From the NCBI GenBank assembly GCA_037903355.1, contig JBAJFE010000019.1, positions 434,001-498,000 on the forward strand: DNA of 64,000 nt, given 5' to 3'. Origin of the DNA: Trichuris trichiura. Its lineage: Eukaryota > Nematoda > Enoplea > Trichinellida > Trichuridae. Within the stretch, counting starts at the first letter, position 1. Each line of letters starts with the position of its first letter. Below the pieces are notes generated by a model, which did no database searches, had not been told where the DNA came from, and was given only the letters and a program-made list of their open reading frames with translations. Of this stretch, positions 36,001 to 48,000 are shown piece after piece. The position numbers were made by a program, and so were the translations under genes.

Positions 36001-39000
36001 GCTTAATGAACAATGGAGGTTGTCAGGAGCTGTGCCTGTATCGCGGAAAGAAGAATGGCCACCATTGCGCTTGTTCATTCGGCAAGTTGGCGGACGACAG
36101 AAGGCGGTGCATCCGTACGTATCCAAATGCCTAAAAAAGGGGTCGACTGTTGAGATTGTCTTTGTAGCTCACGACTCGTTCCTAGCCTATTCTCGCATAC
36201 AGAGCATTGAGTTCAGCTACTTGTCCGAGGAGGAGAACGCCAACGCGCCTTTCCCGCCTTTGGAGAATCGGCAGCACGTGCGCAACGTTGTTGGCTTGGC
36301 TTATGATTACAGAAATCAACATTTATTCTATTCCGATATTCACATAGGTAGTATTTTTATGGTCACCATGGATACGAAAGGGAAAAAGGCGAGTACGTTT
36401 GTTGAGAAAGTGTCGGGTAGGTTTTCTTCTTTTCGGTATTTCAGCGTTGCCGTATTTTCCTTTGTAGGGGAAGGTTCGGTCGAAGGTTTAGCTTACGACT
36501 ATTTGCACGACGACCTCTACTGGACCAGCTATAGCAACGCGAGCATAAATCGCATTCACGTGGGCGCTCATAAGACATTGCAAAGTAGAAGAGTCAAAGT
36601 GCTTCAGTTGGACACCCTGTCGGATAAGCCGCGTGGCATAGCGCTGGATCCATGTCAGATGTAACATTTGAATTCTAGCGTTGACATCGCAGCTTGGCGT
36701 TCTATCAAGACGGGCATTTTTTGTTAGGAAACTGTTTTGGACCAATTGGAACGAGAACAAACCAAGCGTCGAGACATCCTACTTTAGCGGCGCCGGGCGT
36801 CGAGCCATCATTACCACCGAGATCCGAACGCCGAACGCTATTGCTCTCGATTATAGCGCCCAAAAGTTGTACTGGTCGGACGCACGATTGGATAAAATAG
36901 AACGATGCGAATACGACGGTAGCCGTCGGGTCGTAAGTCCAAACGACGAGTCGTAGTGCAGCTTATACTTTTGCTTATCGAATAGGTGATAGTGACCGGA
37001 AAGCCGAGTCATCCGTTCGGCTTGACTGTCTACAAGAATCATATCTATTGGACCGACTGGATACTTCGAGCTGTCGTCCGAGTAAATAAGTTTACCGGCG
37101 GTGATTTCAGCTTCGTAAGACGCAGCTATTCAAAGCAACTAATGGGCATTATAGCGGTAGCTAACGACTCGTACCAATGTAACCTCCTGTGTTACACAAA
37201 CAGCTTATTTTGAAGCGTGTATGAGTTTTCAGGCAACGTGGACGCGTGTACGCAAGGTTACAGCAAACGCTGTCAAGACTTGTGCATCGTTGACGAATAC
37301 GGCGAACCGAAGTGCACTTGTACGGGAAAGAGGTTGATTTCGGCCGATGGCATCTCCTGCATAGGTACAGTAGCTTTGCAGAGGCTTTTATAACAATGCT
37401 TTGCTCGCGATTAGATCCGGAATCGATATGCGATCCCGTAGACGAATTTCACTGCCTGAGCGGTCAGTGCATTCCGTACGAGTTCACATGCGACGGAGTG
37501 GCCGAATGCAAAGATGGGGACGATGAAAATTTGGGTTGGTGCGCCACTCGAAGTTGCGCAACGGGCTATATTCGTTGCAACAGCGGTCTTTGCATAAAGG
37601 AGAGCAAACTATGCAACGGCGTCAACGACTGCGGTGACTTTTCAGACGAAAACTTCAGTTGTCGTAGGTTTCTTGTTTGCTTTTTCTCTTTAGCCATTCT
37701 AGAAAGGAGATGTAGTAGTTGGTCGTGCAGCTTTGTCTCGTTGGTCGGTATAATGATCTTGAATATTTTTTAATTCTAGCGTGCGACATGCAAACGCAGT
37801 TTCGATGCAGCAGCGGCGCCTGTATCGGGGCCCACTTCCGCTGCGACTATCATCCGGACTGTAACGACGCCAGCGACGAAATGAACTGCCGTACGAGCGT
37901 TTCAAAAATCATTTCCGAGCTGTAAAGTATCCTACTACATTGTAGCCACGCGAAATTGCAGCGCCATGGACGTGCGCGGCAAGCCAATGATCAATTGCAA
38001 CTTTACGACTCAATGTATTCTTCCAGCATGGATATGCGATGGTAGCAACGACTGCTGGGACAACTCGGACGAAATGAACTGCCCAGGTTTGACATGCCCC
38101 TTTTAGCTCACTTGCTTTGCCTTCATTTTCGTGACGTTTCCAGTTTCCATACCGGTGTCCAGGTGTTCAACAGGCATGTTTGCCTGTCGGACAAACAACA
38201 GATGCATTCCAATCAGCTGGCGATGCGATGACGACAAAGACTGCCCCGACGGGTCCGACGAAGAGGGATGCAGTAAGCAATAGAAAATGCCTTTATTCAA
38301 ACCGCTTTTGCCAAGCTGTCCATTGTTAACGAGTGCCCAAGTTTAGTCAGTATAGAAAGTGGAAAAACGAGATAGCAATAGCTAAGGACTGATAACCTTT
38401 TGACTTTAGCTGGCTGTTCAAGTTTAAGCATTTTGCATAGGTAATGAGTTTGTAACTTGCAAATCGAAAACGTCGCAAAATGAGGCAACGGACGTACACT
38501 CAGTGAGAAATCAAAGCAAATGCTTAGCATTACAAGCTTATCATTTCCCCAATGAAAGCGTCTTGCTTGCCTGTCTGCGATTTTAATGTTGCGTAGTTCA
38601 AGGAATAAGACTCAAAAAAACTGGAAAGTTAAGACGTAAGAAATGAAGCAAAACACCCCTGAGGTTATGTAGTTTTTTGTTATCCGAACTACTACCTCCG
38701 CGATGCAGCCGTAGTAGAAATAAGACGTGTGTGCTACAACGATTGTTTTGCTGCTGTTTAGAGCACAGCTGCGACCCGGTCCACGAGTTCGAATGTCACG
38801 ACAAGATCTGCATTGCTAAAAGTTACCAGTGCGACGGTACACCGGACTGCACGAACGGAGAGGACGAGGACGTCCAAGCTTGCGGTACGTAACGTCATCA
38901 GCACTCGGCATTGTTAAGTAGCGACGTAGTACCCGTATGTTCAGTGAGAACGTTGGTCGAGTGCAAAGAGTTCAAATGCCCCAATGGGAGATGTGTTCCC

Positions 39001-42000
39001 AAAAGCGCCCGATGCGACGGAAAGAACGACTGCGGCGACGAAATGGCTTCGGACGAGCAAAATTGTCGTAAGTTTTTTTCTCCCTTAAAAGTTCGTCTTC
39101 GCGCGTCAATGACAATTGGTAAACTGTACTCAGAGCTGTTGGTTACGTGCGCGGATTTTGAATTCCAATGCAAAAACGGGTTCTGCCTGAACAGCGAGTT
39201 CTATTGCGACGGTAGAGACGACTGCGGCGATGGTAGCGACGAGCCTTTGGATTGCTGTATGACATCTCACGCGCTTACAATGAACGCTTTTTGCTAATGG
39301 AGAACTTTTTTTTTAAATATCAGATAAACTGACTTGTTTGGGCTCTCAATTCCAGTGCAATAATGGTCGCTGCATACCGATGGAATGGAAATGCAATGGT
39401 GTTGACAATTGTCAGGACAATTCTGACGAAGATGTCAAGCTTTGCTTTGGTATGCTGTTGCTTTTCTTAGCGTCCTCCAATTGAGCAAGTTTATTCTAGA
39501 CCTACTTCGTCCATCGTGTAAAGAAAATGCCTATCAGTGCGCCAATAAGGTTTGCATAGACAAGCAGCTGACCTGCGACGGAAGAAACGATTGCGGCGAT
39601 TGGTCGGATGAGGGTCATCGCTGCCACGTGGACGAGTGCTCATTTTTGAATAATCCCTGCGATCACTTCTGCATCGACGAAAAAATTGGCTATACTTGTA
39701 CTTGCCGACCTGGCTTCAAGTTGGCCGACGATCAGCGCACTTGCATAGGTCCTATATGCATTTCTTTTTAAACATACATTCCATCCTCGATCAAATCCAT
39801 TGCCTTTTTGGGTCATTTTTCAAGAGTAGCCGTTTTATTTTAGATATCGACGAATGCAATTCCACCTTTTCGTGCTCGCAGCTATGCACAAACCGTTACG
39901 GCTCTTTTGAGTGCGCTTGCGCGGAAGGTTACGCACTGCTGCCTGACGGTAGAACTTGTAAGCACAACGATAGCGGTAATACAAGCTGCAATAGTGCATG
40001 CTTTTTCTTATAAGCAATTACGATCATTTAGTTCAACCGGAATTGCTGGTTTCCAGTCGTTACGTGATCAATCGTTATACGCTGAGCGGGAAGTCCAAAG
40101 GACACGTATTAGCGAATGTTAGCAATCCAGTCGCTTTGGACTATGACCCTGTAGAAGATCGAGTTTATTGGTCGGATACAGGTGCCGGAGTTGCACGGCT
40201 TTGTCGCGTCTTCCTGAACGGAACTGACTGGCAGGTGAGAATAAGATGTCGGAAGCAGCACTTCTTTTGAAGCATATTCGACGCTTTCTAATGCTCAGGT
40301 GCTCCACTCGCACGATATGCGCAACCCGGATGGTTTAGCTGTTGATTGGGTTGGCCGAAATCTTTACTGGTGCGACAAAGGCACGGACACGATTGAAGTT
40401 TCAAAGCTGGACGGTCGTTTTCGCAAAGTGCTTATGCGTTCGGGACCCTTGAAGGAACCCAGAGCTATTGTGCTTGATCCGTTCGTTGGGTATGGATTTG
40501 AGCATGTTTTCAATAAGACTTTTCCAACTTTCTTTTGTTACTTTTTTCCGTCGACACTTTCTGTAAGCGTCGAGGTTGCAGTGCCGATCCTTACGCATAT
40601 CAGAAATGCTTTTCCTACGAAAGGTTCTGTGACCTCCCGCTTTGTAACTAAAGTGCAGAGATGGCTTCCTTCCATCCGAGACGTAACAAAAAAATTGCTC
40701 TGCGCTATCCACTGCGAATAGAGCAGCAGCGTAGTAAGGCACAGGCATAGCGTCGTCTTGAAAATAGTGATTCAGTAGTGTTTTAATAATATGACAAGCT
40801 CGAATTAACATTCTTGAAGGCGGAAATCGTCGTATAGCGTTGGTGATATGCGACCGACTAAGCTGATGACATGAAGACACTTTTTTGAATTTTAGATATC
40901 TCTTTTGGACCGACTGGGGATCGAATGCGCACATAGGAAGAATGAGCATGGATGGTCAGGAACCAATGTTGATCGTATCCGGCTTTTTAAAATGGCCAAA
41001 CGCTCTAACTATCGACTACGTAACGCGCTATCTATTCTGGGGTGACGCAGGGGAAGATTACATAGGTAATTTTTTCTTCGAGAATGGCTAATAAAACATA
41101 CGAGACATTTTTTTAAGTAAAAAGAGATTAGCTTTTCCTTTCTAGGCATGGCTGACTACAATGGTACCAACGTGCGCATTGTCAGCCAGCAAAACGTACT
41201 GCACATATTTAGCATAGCTGTTTTCGAAGACTACCTTTATTGGACCGACTGGGTGACCGGTCGTATCGATCGTCTGCATAAGTATTCGGGCCTCAACCAT
41301 ACGGTTGTTGTACCCCGTATGCCTCGGCTTCCTATGGGCATCCGCGTGGTTCACCCGTTGGTCAAGCCTCCCAGTGAGCTCTTAAACGTCGTGACAAGGG
41401 CACAAGGGCAAAATCTTTCCTATTGCTTTAGGACGGCAGAATCCATGCTACGGCAATGCTTTGTGTATGAATCTTTGCCTACTGTCGGCCGTGGAGCCGA
41501 AGGGTCATTCCTGCGCATGCCCGGACGGCTTTCGCAAGCAAGATGCCTCCAAGTGCATACCGGACTGCAAACCGTAAGCGAATGGCCAAGCGCGTTCAAA
41601 CCTTTTCAATCGCGAAACGGCGCCGTTTTGTTGCTGTTCAGATCGCAGTTTGCTTGCCAAAATACGTTCAAGTGTATTCCGCTGTGGTGGCGATGCGACA
41701 AGCAGGACGACTGCGGCGACGGGCAGGACGAATTGTACTTCATTCCTGGCGGCTGCCCGCCGTTTCACTGTATGCCGGGCGAATTTGCCTGCAATAATGG
41801 TACCGTTTGCATTGACCCAAGTCGAATATGCGATGGACATCAGGATTGTCCGGACGGCGCCGATGAGGGAAGAGGCTCAACGATGATCGATTGTCGTAAG
41901 TGCCTCATCTAAGCTATTCGTCGCCATTTGTACGCCGACTATTCGTTGTAGGTACGTACGATTGCCTACATGGGCAATGGAAGTGCCGAGACTCGGCTGT

Positions 42001-45000
42001 ATGCATCAGTCGATTGCACGTATGCGACGGTTCTGTGGACTGTCCCGGCGGAGAGGACGAACGTAATTGCGGTAGGAGTTCATTCCTTACTTAGCCTAGC
42101 GCAGAGTTGAAAGGCGAAGTTGTTGTCAGGTCCGAAAAACTGCGAACCCGGTTACTTCCTTTGTCCCTCATCAAAGAATTGTATACCAAACGTTTGGCTC
42201 TGCGATGGTCAGAAGGACTGTGACGATGGCAAGGACGAAGAATTGAATTGTCGTAAGCGGAAACCTTCGTTCAAAAGCTCGCTGGTCTTAACTTCCTCTA
42301 ACGATCAATTTAAGACAATCGTACTTGTACAGCGAGCGAATTCAGATGTCCCGAAGGTCGATGCATACCGAAAGCTTGGCGTTGCGATGGCGAAAAGGAA
42401 TGCAAGGACGGAGCGGACGAGGAGAACTGCGTCAATGAGATATGCAGCGGAGCGCAGTTTCGTTGCGCCGATGGTCGCTGTATACCGGCCAGGTACGCTC
42501 ATTTGCATAAATGGACCTTTTTCGTCGGCTTGTCGCGATGCATCGTTGTAGCGCTTTTGTTTATCTTCAGTTGGCGCTGCGACGGTCATTTTGATTGTGC
42601 CGATTTGAGCGACGAGTTTCAATGTGCGAAAAATGTAACTTGCCATCCGAACGACGAATGGCCGTGCGCCGATGGTCGCCATTGCATTACGAAGAACTTG
42701 CTGTGCAATGGCGAGCGCGATTGTCCCGACGCTAGCGACGAGTCACCCAAGGCGGGATGCAATCCGAGTGCGACAAAATTGGCGGGAAGTGCTCTTTACG
42801 TCAATTGTTCTTTACTTATTTTCTAGGAGCCGTTGTCTGCATGTCGGGACAGTTTGCCTGTAAGAATGGTCTTCAGTGTGTGCCGAGCATATGGAAGTGC
42901 GATGGTGAAGCAGATTGTTCCGATCAGTCAGACGAATACAACTGCGGTAAACAATGCCATTTGTTGTTGACCAGAAACGTAGGCCACCTAAGCTTAAGCT
43001 GAAAGTAGAACTAACTTCTAAGAGATACGTAACATTACGCGGAAATGGCAAGGAGAAAAAAAAGTCTCGTAGCGAGTCCTATTGATCGGGTGGAAATCCG
43101 TTTTCCTCTTAACCTCAGCTGGCGTACACTCATCGTAACAAGCAGGAATTCGAAATTTTCTGTTTTTGCGCCTGCATTCACTTACCGTGATGCGCGGTTT
43201 GACAAAACATTAGTCTCTTACTATCTTTGCTCCCCGAGTATCTTGACGTCATAACTATGTGCAAGACTGGCTGTCAATGACGTATGTCGATAACTTGGCA
43301 CCTCTGGCAACTGATGTTCCTTCTCCGGAAGCTTCTAGGAAAAGCGCGGGAATCAGAAGTTGCTGCAGTTGTTGTAACCTTCCAGTTACGACTATTTGAA
43401 TGGCTGTAGTGCTGTATTCCGTTTGAGGATTGAACTCCATAATTTTACCCTTTAACGCTTGTACAGCTGGAAACGCTAAACGATGATAAGCCGAGTATAA
43501 GGTCCACGTTGTTGGGTCAGTTTCGATTCTCTCTCTCTGTCAGTGCGAGCTTCAGTTTTTGTCTTTTTCACTTCTTCAGCAAGCATGTGCTCAAATCTTT
43601 TTTCGCCAGCTTGTCTGTTGCTTATACGAGTAGTTTATGTAAAAAAAAGACTGCTGAGATTCTGTTACAATTTCGGCGCGTATTCTATCAGCACCTTTGA
43701 GTAGAAAGTTTCGATTACATCTTAGTGGCAGTAATTCGACGGAAGAGTAACAATCTGCCTTTGCTGCTTGTTCACGCGTCACAACAGTTAGCTTTTGTAG
43801 ACATTGAGTGTAGCCGAACGGAATTCCAATGCCACAGCTCGAAGCAATGCATAAAAAGCGCTTGGGTTTGCGATGGGCAAGACGACTGCCCCGACGGTTC
43901 GGACGAAAATGTGCTTATGTGCGGTAGGTTATTTCTTGCGGACGAGTATTCAAATTTGTTCAGTTGTCCTTTTATAGCCACCAGAGCTTGCTTGCCGAGC
44001 TTCCGCAAGTGTTCCAACTGGAAATGCTACCCGGCTCATTTGCAATGCGATGGAGTGAAGCACTGCGAAGACGGATCCGACGAGCTTCCCGCTCTTTGTG
44101 CGACCGCCATTCACCTATTGGCTCCGCTAACGCGTATTTGTTTTTTCCAGGCAAATCCAATTGTCAATTTATGTGTCGCAACGGCCATTGCATTTCAATG
44201 CAGTATCGTTGCGACGGTTTTGACGACTGCGGCGATTTGACCGACGAGGAAGATTGCGGTTTGCGGCTTTATTTTTTTTCTTCGTTGCGTCCTTTTTGAA
44301 ACCGCCCCGTTGCAGCTCCCAATCCTTGTATGGAGTTCGGTACGTGCTCTCAGAAGTGCGAAATCAACAAAGTGACCCGATTGCCAAAGTGTTCGTGCGA
44401 CGACGGTTATTTGCCCGAATTTACAAACAGAAATCGCTGCAAAGCTTCAGGTACGCAGGGGAGCAGCGTCTTTGTTCCGCTACTCTTGTTGCATTATTGT
44501 TCAGGTGTGATGCCTTTACTGCTAATGGCTACCAACGAAGAGATACGGACGGTCGATCCGGAGGTCAATGTTCACTACCACAGCCTTGTTCTTCCTTTGG
44601 TTCGCATATCGTCTTTGGACTATCTTACTCAATACGTCGACGGTGTTGTTGATCCTGTTGTTACATTAGTTTGGGCGGATAGCTTCAATGGTACTTTATG
44701 TCGTCTGAATGTGACGCAAATGTCTTCCACGACGAGTCGTTCGAAGCGTTTCAAAAAGTCCATCGAGTCGAACTTTATGTCCGCCTTCGATCCGCAACAG
44801 ATTCCCGAAGTGGTTTTGTCCAATCTCGAAGAGCCAAGAAGTGTTGCCGTTGATTGGGTGTACGAGCACATCTATTGGACCGACTCGAAAAAGCGTATTA
44901 TCGGTATTTCGTCTCTTGACGGTTCAGTGTCATTGCCTATTGTGGTCAAGAATCTTGGCATTCCGTACGGTCTTGCGGTCTCGCCAATTAAAAGGTGAGT

Positions 45001-48000
45001 TGTTAGGCGGCCACGCGAGCCGACTGCATCTTTTCTATGTTTGCCAACAGGTTGCTCTTTTGGACTGACGTTGGCACCTATCCGCGAATAGAAGGTTCCG
45101 GTTTGGACGGCACCTTTCGATACGTGTTAGTTTCGAAAAATTTGCTCTATCCATCCGGACTGACCGTAGACCATCCGAACGAACGCATCTATTGGGCCGA
45201 CCCGAAAACGTCGTCAATTGAAACGGTCAACTTTGCGGGAGCTAATCGTCGTCTGGTAAAAACCTTCGGCTACGGTATGTTCGTTTTCGACGTCCGTCTA
45301 TGAGATCGTCCATTGTTGTTTGCTTTTACTTTATTTTTTAGCTGAGGACAAGCCGTGGCTGTTGGAAGTGTTCGAAGATACGCTTTACTTTTCAACCTTT
45401 CATGAGAATAAGGTGAAAAAATTGATCAAATTCGGCAACGAGTCCGTGACGACCATTGTTGAACACGATCAAATGCCGCACCCGGTTGACGTGACCATCT
45501 TCCAAATTGCCAAGCAAAAACGAATAGGTAACGAGTCTGTTGTTTAATTTTTTTTTATTGTTATGGCTTTTTTTAGACAAGCACGCTTGCTCGTCGCTAC
45601 CTTGTCCCGACGACTCATTGTGCGTTCCATTGAACCTTACGCGTCGTACGTTTACCTGCCTTTGCAACGCTGGAAAAATATACGACAGATCAGTGTCGAA
45701 ATGTGTCCCCGACTCGTCCATCGTCATAGTGCCTGGTATTTTGTCTCTGTGACGAAATGTTTGCCGAGGTTGAGTTTTCGCCCTTAGAATGCCCGCTTCA
45801 ATGTCACAACGGCGCTCTTTGCGTACTTGGGCCCGACAGTCAGCCGTTCTGCAGATGTCCAGCCGGCTACGGTGGTGACTTGTGCCAAAATAATCTATGC
45901 TATACTCGCTGTTTGAACGGTGGTTTTTGTCGGTTCGACAAAGCCGGCCTTACATGCGAGTATGTTTTCGAATTTCGTAGAGATGCTTTGTCAAATCGTC
46001 GTCGCATGCTTTTTGTCCCAAACTGGCATCAAAGCCCCGTTTTTTAAGTTGCCCATTGGAATATGACGGTGATCGATGCGAACGATACAAATGCACCGGC
46101 ATGTGCGCACACGGGGTCTGCTACATCGAAGCTGCAAGTGGTATCCCAAAGTGTCGTTGCGAAGCCGACTGGACAGGCGAACGTTGCGACATATCGAGAG
46201 ACGTATGCGATGGTTACTGTTACAACAACGGTACCTGCGAGGTGATGTGGAGCAAGCGACCCTATTGCATGTGCCCTTCGACGCATCGAGGTCCTCGTTG
46301 TCAGCATTGTTTGTCGGTCGAATGTTTTAATGAAGGCATTTGTTTGCACGACAAATGCTTCTGCAAAATGGGCTTTAGCGGCCCTCATTGCGAGACCGAT
46401 CTTTGTGACGGTACTGCCACTTACGCGTCTATATAATCTACTCTTCGTATAATTTCGTTCTTATTCTACAGGGTACTGTGCCAACGGTGGGACTTGCTTG
46501 CGCAATCAGGCGTTGTTGAAGTGTAAATGTCCGGTTCGATTTGCTGGAGAAAAATGCACGGAGGATCGTTGCGTTGGCTATTGCCAAAATGGAGGTTTGT
46601 CAAAGCGCTCGTTTTTTGTCTTTTTTAAAAATTTGTTTCCAATTGCTTCTTTACTGTAGGTCTGTGTCGCGCTTCGGTCGACCAACTCTATTGCTTATGT
46701 CAGTCAGCTTTCACCGGTGACCGTTGCGAGAGGAGAGTCACCTGCCCTTCCTATTGTTTCAATGGCGGCACTTGTCACGAGAAGGACAATGAACTTTATT
46801 GCAAGTAAAGTTTTTTTGCTGTTTATCAACAAAATTATTTATCAATAAGACGGCATTTGTTTTCTGTTCAGCTGTACCGATCGATATACGGGCGAGAGAT
46901 GCGAAGTGCTAAAGGAATGTCAGCGTTATTGCGCCAACAACGCTACATGTACGTTCAGCAGAACGCAGCATACGATGTGCATATGTCCCCGAGGTTTGGG
47001 TGGCCCAAGATGCGTTGAAATGATAGCTCAATCGTGTGACGAACTGGACTGTCATCGAGGTGTATGCGAAACCCATCAGGATCGAGTCAATCGAATTACT
47101 TGTTCCTGTTATCCTGGCTGGCGTGGGTCCGTATGCAATTTACCAACTTGTCATCACTACTGCCTAAACAGCGGTAGCTGCCGCATAGTTAAAGGCGAAG
47201 CGGTGTGCAGGTAACCGTTTGTTATTCTCCAAAGCGACCTTATTTGTAAGTATTAACAGCACTTAGCGTAGAAACTGTAAAAGATTGTAACTTTGAAATA
47301 GTAACGAAAAGTGGATTGTTTTTGAACTGCTGTCTAATGATGGTTGCTCCATTGGAGCCGCGAGCAGTTGAGACCTACATTTTCAATCATCGTCCGTAAT
47401 ATCTTTCGGTACGCTTATCTCTTTTCCGCGTACAATCAATCCGGAAAGCATTGGCCAACTTATAGGACGTAAAGTTTATTTTCTGCGATATACTGTGTAC
47501 TTTATACTGCCTAACATGTAAATTTATGTTTTGGCAAATATTTGAAATTTTGAGTCCGCATTTGTGGCGACTGCTATTTGCTGTCGTTATCTTTTCTGGA
47601 AGCTTTGGCACCAGCTGTTCCAGTTGTTAATTGTAAGGTTACGAAAATAGGTTCAATTTTTTTAACGCTTAACGACCTTACGCTAACGGAACTTCCATCA
47701 GTTCATAAGATCTGCTTCCGCCCATTACGAATGTATGAAGAAAAAGAAAAAGAACCAAATATGGTTCCGTTCATGTATTTGATAAAGCCTGCCCAAATGG
47801 CGTTGTTTTATACCGCATAACGCAAAAACAGTTTTTCAATAGGCCACCCCAACGTACGCTTTCATTTATAAGCTGCAGCATGAGGTCGTCACGTTCCAAT
47901 TGTTGTTTGGACTAATAAAGCAAATGAGGGGCTGTTCAATGAATTTTTTCTTTCAGCTGTCCTTCTGGCATTGGTGGCGATCGATGCGAAATTACATCAT

